64,000 nucleotides of DNA, from the NCBI RefSeq assembly GCF_016755875.1, contig NZ_BNED01000005.1:3853501-3917500 (forward strand), read 5' to 3'. Each line of letters starts with the position of its first letter. Position 1 is the first letter of the stretch. A program made the position numbers and the translations under genes. The stretch is from Streptomyces spororaveus (GTDB lineage: Bacteria > Actinomycetota > Actinomycetes > Streptomycetales > Streptomycetaceae). Positions 17,257-26,326 of this stretch are shown here, one piece after another. A model generated the notes under the pieces. It made no database searches. It worked only from the letters and a program-made list of their open reading frames with translations, and had not been told where the DNA came from.

Positions 17257-18117
17257 GTGCAGCGCAAGGCGGTACGGCGGCGAGTCCTGCCAGGCATCGC
17301 GATGCTCACCGCGCTCGCGGCCGGCGCGGCCGGTCTGACCGGGTGCACCAGCGGGAGCGGTGGCGGAAGCACCAGCGACTCGAAGGCCGGCGGCAGCGCC
17401 GCCGCGCCCGCCCAACCGGGGAAGTACCGCAGCCTGCCCTCGCCCTGCAAGGCCGGCGCCGACAGCAAGAAGCTCAAGGGCATGCTCCCGGCCGGGGACA
17501 GCCTCACGCCGGAGCAGCGCGACCAGATGTACGCCGGCGTCGCGGACGCCTCGTACGACGGCGACCGGCACGTCGGCTGCCGCTGGACCGGGCAGAGCCC
17601 CGAGGAGACGCGGCTGCTGTCGGTCGGCTTCGAGCGCGTGGTCTCCTACGACCGGACGGCCAGCAGCGACGACGACAAGGCCAAGCAGGTCTACGTACGC
17701 CGGCTCACCGACGCGAAGCTGCCCTTCCCCGGCCCGACCGCGAGCCCCACCCCTGCGGCTCCCGCCCCCGGCGCCCCCGGCCCGGCGGCGCCCACCCCGG
17801 CGGCCCCGGCCCAGACCGCACCCGCACCCGGGGCGCCGGTCTCCCCGTCCGCGAGCCCCTCGGCGCCCGTCGAGCTCGGGTCCCGCGTCCTGGAGGGCCT
17901 CGGCGGCGAAGCCTTCCTGGAGGACAAGCTCAGCCCCGCCGGGGCCAGCGCCGCGCAGTCCCGCACCGTGCGCATTGTGTTCCGTACCTCGAACGTCATC
18001 GTCACCATCGAGTACAGCGTGCAGCCCGCACTGCCCGGCACGGTCCCGCCGAGCACCGAAACCCAGGAAAGCGCACGGCAGTTGGCGGATGCCCTGGCCG
18101 AGCGTTTCAGCGAGTGA
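17257..18117 (+). CDS. DUF3558-like lipoprotein
   Basis: A lipoprotein of about 286 residues. The signal peptide ends in the lipobox LTGC, followed by a Ser/Gly linker. The domain starts with SLPSPCKAG (about residue 50), the typical Pro-Cys of DUF3558-type actinobacterial lipoproteins, and a second Cys in HVGCRW. A Pro/Ala-rich insert of about 50 residues splits the domain, which resumes at VELGSRVLEGLGGEAFLEDKL. GGGAG lies nine bases before the GTG at 17257; the alternative GTG at 17251 has only three-base spacing. It is followed by a second lipoprotein of the same family. Function unknown. Confidence 0.8.
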   Translation: MQRKAVRRRVLPGIAMLTALAAGAAGLTGCTSGSGGGSTSDSKAGGSAAAPAQPGKYRSLPSPCKAGADSKKLKGMLPAGDSLTPEQRDQMYAGVADASYDGDRHVGCRWTGQSPEETRLLSVGFERVVSYDRTASSDDDKAKQVYVRRLTDAKLPFPGPTASPTPAAPAPGAPGPAAPTPAAPAQTAPAPGAPVSPSASPSAPVELGSRVLEGLGGEAFLEDKLSPAGASAAQSRTVRIVFRTSNVIVTIEYSVQPALPGTVPPSTETQESARQLADALAERFSE

Positions 18118-18232
18118 GCGGTGCGCGCCGCGGCCTCGCGTGACGGCGCGCACAGCAGGCGGGTACCCGATCGGGCTACCGTTGCCCGGGTCCCGTGTCC
18201 GAAGAACAACCGACAAACGTACTGAAGGAACC

Positions 18233-18994
18233 ATGCACCGATCAGCCTCGCGCCTCACCCGCGTTCTCGCCTGCGCAGCCGTCCCGGTGATCCTCACCGT
18301 CGCCGGGTGTTCGTCCGACTCGGGTAAGGACACGGGCTCGAAGGGCGAGAAGACGTCCGGTTCGTCCTCGTCCGCCAAGCCCAACCCGAAGTCCTCCAAG
18401 ACGCTGGAGAAGGCGACCTTCGCCGCGCTGCCGGACCCCTGCAAGGCGCTCCAGGCACCGACGATAGAAACGCTCGTCCCGGAGGTGAAGGACAAGAACG
18501 GGCAGGCGCCCAAGTCGAACGACGTGGCCACCCGTACCAGCTGCGCCTGGAACGGCCTGGACGCGGACGGCCTGAAGGGCTCGCAGTTCCGCTGGCTCTC
18601 GCTCTCCTTCTTCCGCTACGACTCCGACGCCGCCCTCGGCAGCGCCAACAAGCGTGCGGAGGAGCAGTACAACAAGGAGATCGAGACGGCGAAGTCCGAG
18701 GAGGGCGCGCAGGCCCCGAAGGCGGAGGCGGTGGCCGGGATCGGCGACCAGGCGACGTCGGTGATCTACACGGTGAAGAAGGACGTGGACTCGTTCAACA
18801 CCTCGATCGTGGCGCGCGCGCAGAACGTGGTCGTCCGGCTCGACTACAACGGCGCCGCGTACGAGGGGGCCGGCGCGCCGGACCACGCGAAGCTGCTGCA
18901 GGACGCGATCACGGCGGCCAAGGAGGCTGTGACCTCGGTGGACGCGGCCAACAAGGCGCCGGCGGAGCAGCCGCAGTCCCCGCAGCCCCAGTAG
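18233..18994 (+). CDS. DUF3558-family lipoprotein
   Basis: A 253-residue lipoprotein with signal peptide and lipobox VAGC at about residues 23-26, a Ser/Lys-rich linker, and the DUF3558 domain from FAALPDPCKALQAPTIETLVPE through TSCAWNGLDADGL, with its pair of Cys, to NVVVRLDYNGA and the C-terminal helix. AAGGA precedes the ATG. It is a paralog of the gene just upstream: both share the Pro-Cys/Cys-x-Trp pattern, but this copy lacks the Pro/Ala insert. The 115-base gap may hold its own promoter. No function is known for the family beyond a surface location. Confidence 0.85.
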   Translation: MHRSASRLTRVLACAAVPVILTVAGCSSDSGKDTGSKGEKTSGSSSSAKPNPKSSKTLEKATFAALPDPCKALQAPTIETLVPEVKDKNGQAPKSNDVATRTSCAWNGLDADGLKGSQFRWLSLSFFRYDSDAALGSANKRAEEQYNKEIETAKSEEGAQAPKAEAVAGIGDQATSVIYTVKKDVDSFNTSIVARAQNVVVRLDYNGAAYEGAGAPDHAKLLQDAITAAKEAVTSVDAANKAPAEQPQSPQPQ

Positions 18995-19146
18995 GGACGG
19001 GTGCGGGGCGGGGCCTCCTGGGGCACTGACATCCAGTCACCCGTACGCTGTGCCTGCCGCAGCTCGGTAAAGGCGCGGTAAGTGCCCAGTACTCAGCACC
19101 AGCACTCTGCGCTCGGTATGTGCTCGACAAGGGGAGGGGATCGCGG

Positions 19147-20493
19147 GTGGCCGCGATGCAACTGACTCGTACGCACCGGATACTCATAGGTGTGGTGGTC
19201 GCGGGTGCCGTGGTCATCGCGGGGATCGGGTTCGCGGGCTCGTACTCCGCGGTGCGTGCCCTCGCCCTGCAGAAGGGGTTCGGCAGCTTCTCGCTGGTGT
19301 TCCCGATAGGTATCGACGCGGGCATCTGTGTGCTGCTCGCGCTGGACCTGCTGCTGACCTGGCTCCGGATCCCCTTCCCTCTGCTGCGCCAGACGGCGTG
19401 GCTGCTGACGGCCGCGACGATCGCCTTCAACGGTGCAGCCTCCTGGCCGGATCCGCTCGGTGTCGGGATGCATGCCGTGATCCCGATGCTGTTCGTGGTG
19501 ACGGTGGAGGCCGCCCGGCACGCCGTGGGCCGGATCGCGGACATCACCGCGGACCGGCACATGGAGGGTGTGCGCATCACGCGCTGGCTGCTCTCGCCGG
19601 TGCCGACCTTCAAGCTGTGGCGCCGGATGAAGCTGTGGGAGCTGCGCTCCTACGAGCAGGCGGTCGGCATGGAGCAGGACCGGCTGATCTACCAGGCCCG
19701 GCTGCAGGCGCGGTACGGGCGTGCGTGGCGGCGCAAGGCCCCGGTGGAGGCGCTGATGCCGCTGAAGCTGGCGAAGATCGGTGTGCCGCTCGCGGAGACG
19801 ACCGCGGAGGCGCTGGCGGCGACGGGCATCGAGCCGGCGGTCCTGCCTCCGGTGGAGCAGCGGGCCCAGCAGCAGGTGGAGCAGCAGGTCCAGCAGGCTC
19901 CGGCGCTGGCGGCCGCGCCCGGCTTCGCGCAGCAGGCCGCGCAGGACCAGGGCCAGCAGGCACAGGCCCAGGCGCAGGCCCCGGGCCAGCAGCCGCAGCC
20001 GCAGAACCCGGCCGCCGCCCCCGGCGCCGTCCAGCACGCCCCGCCGGCGTTCGCGGTGGACCCGACGGCGATGCCCGCGGCCCACAACAGCGCGTGGTTC
20101 GCCGCGCCGCTGGCGCCGCAGGCGGCGTACGAGGGCGGCTACAACCCGCAGTACGTGGAGGGCCTGGAGCCGACCCCGGTCCTGCCGCCGATGGGCCCGG
20201 ACGAGGAGCAGCCGGCGCAGCAGGAGCTCCCGATCCCGGCTCCGCGTCAGGAGGAGGCCCCGGTGCAGGGTCCCGAGACCCCGGACGAGGCCGAGTTCGC
20301 CGAGGCGGCGTACAAGGTGTTCTGCGCGCTGGTCGACGAGAAGCAGGACTACCCGTCGGCGGAGGCCCTCGACATACACCTGTCGGACGGCTACGGCGTG
20401 ACCCACCCGCGCAGCGGTTCGCTGCTGCGCCGGATGATCCCGGCGTTCAAGCAGCGCCACCACAAGGACCGTGAGGCCGAGCACATCGCCTGA
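19147..20493 (+). CDS. DUF2637-domain membrane protein
   Basis: A 448-residue protein. The N-terminal part has four hydrophobic helices (about residues 13-125) containing the DUF2637 hallmarks (GFAGSYSAVRALALQKGFGSFSLVFPIGIDAGI), as in SpdB-type and many chromosomal Streptomyces proteins. A cytoplasmic helical segment, a Gln/Pro/Ala-rich linker (about 240-320) and a C-terminal domain (EAAYKVFCALVDEKQDYPSAEALDIHLSDGYGVTHPRSGSLLRRMIPAFKQRH) that looks like a small winged-helix follow. The GTG at 19147 lies seven bases after a GGGGAGGGG stretch. Function unknown; a link between membrane and DNA is a guess from the domain order. Confidence 0.8.
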   Translation: MAAMQLTRTHRILIGVVVAGAVVIAGIGFAGSYSAVRALALQKGFGSFSLVFPIGIDAGICVLLALDLLLTWLRIPFPLLRQTAWLLTAATIAFNGAASWPDPLGVGMHAVIPMLFVVTVEAARHAVGRIADITADRHMEGVRITRWLLSPVPTFKLWRRMKLWELRSYEQAVGMEQDRLIYQARLQARYGRAWRRKAPVEALMPLKLAKIGVPLAETTAEALAATGIEPAVLPPVEQRAQQQVEQQVQQAPALAAAPGFAQQAAQDQGQQAQAQAQAPGQQPQPQNPAAAPGAVQHAPPAFAVDPTAMPAAHNSAWFAAPLAPQAAYEGGYNPQYVEGLEPTPVLPPMGPDEEQPAQQELPIPAPRQEEAPVQGPETPDEAEFAEAAYKVFCALVDEKQDYPSAEALDIHLSDGYGVTHPRSGSLLRRMIPAFKQRHHKDREAEHIA

Positions 20494-20513
20494 CGGCCGC
20501 GGACGGACAGCGG

Positions 20514-20547
20514 GAAGGGCCCGCACCCCGAGGGGTGCGGGCCCTTC
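20514..20547. terminator. bidirectional terminator between the DUF2637 gene and lysS
   Basis: A perfect 16-bp inverted repeat (arms 20514-20529 and 20532-20547) lies between the convergent stop codons of the DUF2637 gene and lysS. Confidence 0.85.
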
Positions 20548-20565
20548 CGCGTGGTTCCCGCGGGC

Positions 20566-22293
20566 TCAGACGGCGAGCAGCTTGCGCACGCGGTCGGCGC
20601 CCACGGCCAGGAGCAGCGTGGGCAGTCGCGGCCCGGTCTCCCGGGTCACGAGCAGCCGGTAGAGCAGCGCGAAGAAGGTGCGCTGGGCGACCTTGAGTTC
20701 GGGCGTCGGCTTGGCGTCGGGCTCAAGCCCGGCCATGACCTTCGGGACGCCGTAGACGAGGGTGGTCAGTCCGTCCAGGGACCAGTGCGAGTCGAGCCCG
20801 TCGAGCAGCAGTCGCAGCGACTCGCGGCCCTCGTCGTCCAGGGACGACAGGAGCTCGGTGTCGGCCTCCTCGCGGACGAGGGTGCGCTGGTCGGCCGGGA
20901 CCTGGGTGGTGATCCAGTTCTCGGCACGGTCCAGGCGCGGCCGTACCTCGTCGAGGGAGGTGAGCGGCTGCGTCGGGTCGAGGTCGGTCAGGATGCGCAG
21001 GGTCTGCTCGTCGTGGCCGGCGGTGATGTCGGCGACGGAAGCGAGGGTCCGGTACGGGAGCGGGCGCGGGGTGCGCGGCAGCTCGGCGGCGGCGGTGCGC
21101 ACCGCGCGGGTGTGCGCGGCGGCGTCGGCGGGCAGCACCGAGCCGTCGGCGACCTTGGCCTCCAGCTTGTCCCACTCGTCGTAGAGCCGCTGGATCTCCT
21201 GGTCGAAGGCGATCTTGAAGGACTGGTTGGGGCGGCGGCGGGCGTAGAGCCAGCGCAGCAGCTGCGGCTCCATGATCTTCAGCGCGTCGGCCGGGGTCGG
21301 GACCCCGCCCTTGCTGGAGGACATCTTCGCCATGCCGCTGATGCCGACGAACGCGTACATCGGTCCGATCGGCTGCTCGCCGCCGAAGATGTGCACGATC
21401 TGGCCGCCGACCTGGAAGGACGAGCCGGGCGAGGAGTGGTCGACGCCGGAGGGCTCGAAGATCACGCCCTCGAAGGCCCAGCGCATGGGCCAGTCGACCT
21501 TCCAGACGAGCTTGCCGCGGTTGAACTCGCTGAGCTTGACCGTCTCGGTGAACTCGTCCTCGGTGCAGACGTAGGTCATCTCGGTGGTCTCGTCGTCGTA
21601 CGAGGTGACCTTGGTGAAGTCCTTGCCGCACTGCCCGCAGTACGGCTTGTACGGGAAGTACCCGCCCTCGCCGCTGCTGCCGTCGTCCTCGGCGGCCGCG
21701 CCGGAGCCCTCGGCGGCTTCCAGCTCGGCCTCGTCGACCTGCTTCTGCTGGGGCTTCTTGCCGCCCGGCTTCTGCTTGGTGCGGTACTGGTCGAGGACGG
21801 CGTCGATGTCGCCGCGGTGCTTCATCGCGAACAGCACCTGCTCGCGGTAGACGCCGCTCGTGTACTGCTCGGTCTGGCTGATGGGGTCGTAGTCCACGCC
21901 CATCTCGGCCATGGCCTCGACGAAGACGGCCTTGAAGTGCTCGGCCCAGTTCGGGTACGCGGATCCGGCCGGGGCGGGCACTGAGGTCAGCGGCTTGCCG
22001 ATGTGCTGGGCCCACGACTCGTCGATGCCGGGCACGCCGGCGGGCACCTTGCGGTACCGGTCGTAGTCGTCCCAGGAGATGAGGTGGCGGACCTCGATGC
22101 CCCGGCGGCGGATCTCGTCCGCGACCAGGTGCGGGGTCATGACCTCACGGAGGTTGCCCAGGTGGATGGGGCCGGAGGGGGAGAGTCCGGACGCGACGAC
22201 GACAGGTTTGCCGGGTGCTCGGCGCTCCGCCTCGGCGATGACCTCGTCCGCGAAACGGGAGACCCAGTCGGTCTCGGTGCTGCTCTGAGCCAC
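20566..22293 (-). CDS. lysS: class I lysyl-tRNA synthetase
   Basis: A 575-residue class I (archaeal/spirochete-type) LysRS, which charges tRNA-Lys. It shows the HIGH-like motif SGPIHLGNLRE near residue 45, a zinc-binding insert with CGQCGKDF and a Cys pair further on, and the KMSKS loop KMSSSKGGVPTPAD near 290. An acidic Ser/Gly insert (GSGAAAEDDGSSGEGG) interrupts the catalytic domain near residue 200. The C-terminal helical anticodon-binding domain is complete. The ATG has a GAAGGACGTGTCGTG-like upstream sequence. It is divergent from argS with a small frameshifted gene between. Confidence 0.95.
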   Translation of the reverse strand: MAQSSTETDWVSRFADEVIAEAERRAPGKPVVVASGLSPSGPIHLGNLREVMTPHLVADEIRRRGIEVRHLISWDDYDRYRKVPAGVPGIDESWAQHIGKPLTSVPAPAGSAYPNWAEHFKAVFVEAMAEMGVDYDPISQTEQYTSGVYREQVLFAMKHRGDIDAVLDQYRTKQKPGGKKPQQKQVDEAELEAAEGSGAAAEDDGSSGEGGYFPYKPYCGQCGKDFTKVTSYDDETTEMTYVCTEDEFTETVKLSEFNRGKLVWKVDWPMRWAFEGVIFEPSGVDHSSPGSSFQVGGQIVHIFGGEQPIGPMYAFVGISGMAKMSSSKGGVPTPADALKIMEPQLLRWLYARRRPNQSFKIAFDQEIQRLYDEWDKLEAKVADGSVLPADAAAHTRAVRTAAAELPRTPRPLPYRTLASVADITAGHDEQTLRILTDLDPTQPLTSLDEVRPRLDRAENWITTQVPADQRTLVREEADTELLSSLDDEGRESLRLLLDGLDSHWSLDGLTTLVYGVPKVMAGLEPDAKPTPELKVAQRTFFALLYRLLVTRETGPRLPTLLLAVGADRVRKLLAV

Positions 22294-22384
22294 GACACGT
22301 CCTTCTATCTCGAATGCTGGCTTCAGCCATTCTCCCAGACGGAAAGGGCCGCTCCGAGGTTGCTTGCCGACCGCGCCGAGCCCG

Positions 22385-22605
22385 TCAGCCGTCGCCGACC
22401 GGGATCCGCCCGAGTCGCCGCACCGCGGCGAGGATCTGCTGCTGCCCGGCGTCCAGCGCCATGGGCATCAGCACGAGCGGGCTGCCGTGACGGAGGAGAC
22501 TCCCAGCAGCACGCTGAACACCAGCCCGCCGGACCCGGCGGCACGCAGCTCCAGCGGTCCGACCTCGGGGAGAGCGTCTGCGCCGCGCAGGGTGATGCGG
22601 TCCAT
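22385..22605 (-). pseudogene. small gene with a single-base frameshift between lysS and argS
   Basis: Reading from the ATG at 22605 gives MDRITLRGADALPEVGPLEL and on to LLGVSS, then quickly a stop. The -1/+1 shifted frame continues sensibly as RHGSPLVLMPMALDAGQQQ and on to GRIPVGDG with a stop at 22385-22387. Adding one C after the second Ser codon (near 22492) joins the two parts into one protein of about 73 residues without a break. Codon bias is Streptomyces-like on both sides of the break. Either the gene has been inactivated recently or the sequence has an error. I do not know its function. Confidence 0.6.
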
Positions 22606-22723
22606 CCCGGCACAGTAGCGGCGGGGAAATCCCGAAATCCGGCCGGTCCCTCCGTGGGATACTCGGGGCTTGTCGGAACAACCAAGTGCACCCACCGGCA
22701 CAACCTCACAGGAACGGCAGCTC

Positions 22724-24484
22724 ATGGCCTCGGTCCCTTCCCTCGCTTCTTCCGTCAATCAGCGCGTCGCGGACGCCCTTGCCTCCGCCCTGCCGGAGGC
22801 CGGTGGCGCGGACCCGCTGCTGCGACGAAGCGACCGGGCCGACTTCCAGGCCAACGGCATCCTGGCGCTCGCGAAGAAGGCGAAGGCCAACCCGCGCGAG
22901 CTGGCGGCGACCGTGGTCGAGGGCATCCCGACGGGTGACCTGATCCAGGAGATCGAGGTCTCGGGCCCCGGCTTCCTCAACATCACCATCACCGACCGGG
23001 CGATCATCGAGACGCTGGCCGCGCGGGCCGGCGACGACCGTCTGGGCGTGCCGCTCGCGGCGAACCCGGGCACCACGGTGATCGACTACGCGCAGCCGAA
23101 CGTGGCCAAGGAGATGCACGTCGGGCACCTGCGCTCGGCCGTGATCGGCGCGGCGATGGTGGAGATCCTGGAGTTCACGGGCGAGAAGGTGGTCCGTCGC
23201 CACCACATCGGCGACTGGGGCACCCAGTTCGGCATGCTCATCCAGTACCTGCTGGAGCACCCGCACGAGCTGGACCACAAGTCGGACGAGGAGGTCTCCG
23301 GCGAGGAGGCCATGTCCAACCTGAACCGGCTGTACAAGGCCTCGCGCGCGCTCTTCGACTCGGACGAGGAGTTCAAGACGCGGGCCCGGGCCCGGGTGGT
23401 GGACCTCCAGGCGGGCGACCCGGAGACCCTCTCCCTGTGGCAGCGGTTCGTCGACGAGTCGAAGATCTACTTCTACTCCGTCTTCAACAAGCTGGACATG
23501 GACATCCAGGACCCCGACGTGGTCGGCGAGTCCGGCTACAACGACATGCTGGTGGAGACCTGCAAGCTGCTGGAGGAGTCGGGCGTCGCCGTCCGCTCCA
23601 ACGGCGCGCTGTGCGTGTTCTTCGACGACGTCAAGGGCCCGGACGGCAACCCGACCCCGCTGATCGTGCAGAAGTCGGACGGCGGCTTCGGCTACGCGGC
23701 GACCGACCTGTCGGCGATCCGCGACCGGGTGGGCAACCTGAACGCCTCGACGCTGCTCTACGTCGTGGACGCCCGCCAGTCCCTGCACTTCAAGATGGTC
23801 TTCGAGACGGCCCGGCGGGCCGGCTGGCTGAACGACGAGGTCAAGGCCGTCCAGCTGGCGTTCGGCACGGTGCTCGGCAAGGACGGCAAGCCGTTCAAGA
23901 CCCGTGAGGGCGAGACGGTCCGGCTGGTGGACCTGCTGGACGAGGCGGTGGACCGGGCCGCGTCGGTCGTGCGCGAAAAGGCGCAGGACCTCACCGAGTC
24001 GGAGATCGCCGAGCGCGCGGCACAGGTCGGCATCGGTGCGGTGAAGTACGCGGACCTGTCGACTTCGGCGGCCCGTGACTACAAGTTCGACCTGGACCAG
24101 ATGGTGTCGCTGACGGGTGACACCTCCGTGTACCTCCAGTACGCGTACGCCCGTATCCAGTCGATCCTGCGCAAGGCCGGGGACGCGCGGCCCGCCGCCC
24201 ACCCGGAGCTGGCCCTCACGCCGGCCGAGCGTGCGCTGGGCCTGCACCTGGACCACTTCGGCGAGCTGATCGCCGAGGCGGCCGCGGAGTACGCCCCGCA
24301 CAAGGTGGCGGCGTACCTCTACCAGCTGGCGTCGCTGTACACGACGTTCTACGCGGAGTGCCCGGTACTCAAGGCCGACACCCCTGAGCAGGTCGAGAAC
24401 CGCCTGTTCCTGTGCGACCTGACGGCCCGCACGCTGACGAAGGGCATGGCTCTCCTCGGTATCCGCACTCCCGAGAAGCTCTGA
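22724..24484 (+). CDS. argS: arginyl-tRNA synthetase
   Basis: A 586-residue class I ArgRS, which charges tRNA-Arg. It has the N-terminal Add1 tRNA-binding domain, the HIGH-type motif ([20 protein letters not shown] near residue 125), the [20 protein letters not shown] core, and the C-terminal DALR anticodon-binding domain ([17 protein letters not shown] and on). Like most ArgRS it lacks a canonical KMSKS; the region is [19 protein letters not shown] start it at the ATG at 22724, ten bases after AGGA; an open extension to 22670 has no ribosome binding site. It ends in a terminator hairpin. Confidence 0.95.
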   Translation: MASVPSLASSVNQRVADALASALPEAGGADPLLRRSDRADFQANGILALAKKAKANPRELAATVVEGIPTGDLIQEIEVSGPGFLNITITDRAIIETLAARAGDDRLGVPLAANPGTTVIDYAQPNVAKEMHVGHLRSAVIGAAMVEILEFTGEKVVRRHHIGDWGTQFGMLIQYLLEHPHELDHKSDEEVSGEEAMSNLNRLYKASRALFDSDEEFKTRARARVVDLQAGDPETLSLWQRFVDESKIYFYSVFNKLDMDIQDPDVVGESGYNDMLVETCKLLEESGVAVRSNGALCVFFDDVKGPDGNPTPLIVQKSDGGFGYAATDLSAIRDRVGNLNASTLLYVVDARQSLHFKMVFETARRAGWLNDEVKAVQLAFGTVLGKDGKPFKTREGETVRLVDLLDEAVDRAASVVREKAQDLTESEIAERAAQVGIGAVKYADLSTSAARDYKFDLDQMVSLTGDTSVYLQYAYARIQSILRKAGDARPAAHPELALTPAERALGLHLDHFGELIAEAAAEYAPHKVAAYLYQLASLYTTFYAECPVLKADTPEQVENRLFLCDLTARTLTKGMALLGIRTPEKL

Positions 24485-24517
24485 CCTCGCTCGATCCGCA
24501 CAACCCGCGTCAAATGT

Positions 24518-24550
24518 GTACGGCCCCGGCAGCTGCTGCCGGGGTCGTAC
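24518..24550 (+). terminator. intrinsic terminator after argS
   Basis: A 15-bp hairpin with one mismatch and a CTG loop (arms 24518-24532 and 24536-24550) lies 34 bases after the argS stop. Confidence 0.8.
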
Positions 24551-24588
24551 GCATTTCGTGATCTCCCCGGCCCCTACGATCCACCCGA

Positions 24589-24624
24589 CCCCACTAATCT
24601 GATCGTGTTCAAAACTTAGTGGGG
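24589..24624 (+). promoter_or_regulatory. 5' hairpin overlapping the ribosome binding site of the first LAxTG gene
   Basis: CCCCACTAA at 24589-24597 is exactly complementary to TTAGTGGGG at 24616-24624, with an 18-base loop. The right arm contains part of the G-rich Shine-Dalgarno sequence for the GTG at 24636. A -10-like TAATCT (24595-24600) lies in the left arm. The paralogous gene downstream has a comparable ATTTCG...CACTAACCT promoter region (TAACCT at 26258-26263), so the promoter part is probably shared. Whether the hairpin forms in RNA depends on the start site. Confidence 0.4.
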
Positions 24625-24635
24625 GGAACACACAC

Positions 24636-26126
24636 GTGAAGAGCTTCAAGCGCATGGCCGCCGTGGCCGCGGTGGCCGTCGCCGGTCCGACCATCCTGAC
24701 CGCGACGCCCGCGATGGCCGCCGACCAGCCGGCCGTCATCGTCCCGGACGTGGCGCCCAAGGACGACGCCGCCGACGCCGGTACGCCGACCCCGGCCGTG
24801 CCGGGCGTCCAGACCTCGGCACCGGCACCGGCACCGGTCCCCGCGCCCGCCGTCCCCGCGCCCGCCGTTCCGGACGCCCAGGCGCCCGCGCCGCAGCCGG
24901 CGCCCGTCGCCGAGAAGGCGGCGAAGGACGCCAAGAGCCAGGCGGACACACAGGACGCCGAGGACGAGGCCGACGGGATCCTCATGGGTCCCGAGGTCAC
25001 GGTCGCGGGCATCCCGAAGAACGGTTTCAAGGCCGACGGCAGCTGGACCACGCTGCAGGTCACGGTCGACAACGGCGGCCACATCGCCGTGCCGAACTAC
25101 ACGCCCAGCATCTCCGTCGACGGGTACGGCGCCGAGTTCAAGCCCTCCCAGATCAAGGTCGAGTGGCAGACGCCCGGCGGAACCTGGCAGCCCGCCAAGC
25201 TGGCCCAGGGCGAGGCGCACGGCTCCAGCCTCCAGTACAGCTTCGGAACCGACCCGTCCCTCGCCAAGGGCACCTCCTACACGGTCGACGTGCGGATCGC
25301 CTTCGCCAAGGACACCCCGGTGGTGCCCTTCGACCTGACCTCGGCCGGCCAGAGCCGCGTCGGGAACCACGTCAACCACTCGCCCTCCGCCTGGTACAAC
25401 GCCACGATCGCCGGTGCGGTCGACGACCGCGAGAACCCCTTCGTCGAGGGCCCGGCGCTGACGGTGAACGGCGTGCCGGAGACCATCAAGGCCGGCGGTG
25501 ACTGGACGAACCTGTCCGTCCGCGTGGACAACTCCGGGAAGGAAGCCCTCAAGGGCTTCAACGTCGGGCTGGTACTGGCCCGTCCCGACTGGGTCAAGAT
25601 GAAGCCCTCCCAGATCAAGGTCGAGGTCCTGAGCAAGGACAAGAACGGGAAGGCCGGCTGGCACGAGGCCGAGGTCTGGTCCGAGGAGGAGAGCGTCTTC
25701 TTCGGCATCGACCTCGCGGGCGGCCCGGTCGCGGCCGGCCAGAGCTTCGACGTCCAGTTCCGGATCCGCTTCGCCGCCGACGCTCCGCTCGGCGCCGTCA
25801 GCATCTTCTCGTGGGGCTCGTCCCAGGTCGGCCCGGACACCCCGACGCCGTGGGCGGACTCGCGGTCCAGGGCCCGCCTGACGACCATCGTCGCCGCCTC
25901 CACGGACACGGGCGGGAACGGCAACCAGCCGAACCCGAACGGTGGCGCCAAGCCGATCACCGACACGACCGGCACCACGGGCACGACCGGCACCACCGGT
26001 GGCGAACTGGCCGCCACCGGCAGCGACCCGGCCACCACCTGGGCCCTCGGCGGCGCGGGTGTGGCCCTCGCCATGGGCGCCGCCCTGGTCGCGGGCACCG
26101 GTCGCCGCCGCCGCACCACCGCCTGA
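24636..26126 (+). CDS. LAxTG-anchored surface protein (sortase E substrate), paralog 1
   Basis: A 496-residue exported protein. It has a signal peptide (1-28, cleavage after ATPAMA), an acidic Ala/Pro-rich segment (about 30-110), and two tandem beta-rich domains of about 145 residues. These begin ILMGPEVTVAGIPKNGFKADGSWTTLQVTVDN and PALTVNGVPETIKAGGDWTNLSVRVDN, and so look duplicated. A Gly-Thr linker and a cell-wall sorting signal follow: LAATG, a hydrophobic helix and RRRR. The LAxTG form is the one used by class E sortases of Streptomyces. GGGGGGA precedes the GTG. Ligand or role unknown; its neighbour is a paralog. Confidence 0.85.
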   Translation: MKSFKRMAAVAAVAVAGPTILTATPAMAADQPAVIVPDVAPKDDAADAGTPTPAVPGVQTSAPAPAPVPAPAVPAPAVPDAQAPAPQPAPVAEKAAKDAKSQADTQDAEDEADGILMGPEVTVAGIPKNGFKADGSWTTLQVTVDNGGHIAVPNYTPSISVDGYGAEFKPSQIKVEWQTPGGTWQPAKLAQGEAHGSSLQYSFGTDPSLAKGTSYTVDVRIAFAKDTPVVPFDLTSAGQSRVGNHVNHSPSAWYNATIAGAVDDRENPFVEGPALTVNGVPETIKAGGDWTNLSVRVDNSGKEALKGFNVGLVLARPDWVKMKPSQIKVEVLSKDKNGKAGWHEAEVWSEEESVFFGIDLAGGPVAAGQSFDVQFRIRFAADAPLGAVSIFSWGSSQVGPDTPTPWADSRSRARLTTIVAASTDTGGNGNQPNPNGGAKPITDTTGTTGTTGTTGGELAATGSDPATTWALGGAGVALAMGAALVAGTGRRRRTTA

Positions 26127-26142
26127 GCACGAACCGCGTTCA

Positions 26143-26171
26143 CCCGTACGGCCCGACCCGGGCCGTACGGG
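26143..26171 (+). terminator. terminator after LAxTG gene 1
   Basis: A perfect 12-bp inverted repeat (CCCGTACGGCCC and its complement, 5-base loop) lies 17 bases after the stop. A hairpin with the same arm sequence ends the paralogous gene at 28424-28452. Confidence 0.85.
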
Positions 26172-26326
26172 CGGACCGGCCCCGGGGACCCGGGGTGGCG
26201 GAGGACCCGTACACATTTCGCAATCCTGTAGCCCTCTGCAAGCTCCCCCCGTCTCACTAACCTTGGCGCCTCCCAAGGGGTTTGGGGTGGCTCCGGACCT
26301 GTCCGGAGCCCGGGGAGGTAAAGAGC

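Noticed and set aside
22706..25084. 792-codon minus-strand ORF across argS and the first LAxTG gene
   Set aside because: It is antisense to two well-supported genes and reads as repetitive Val/Leu/Arg/Gly sequence; a third-position artefact.
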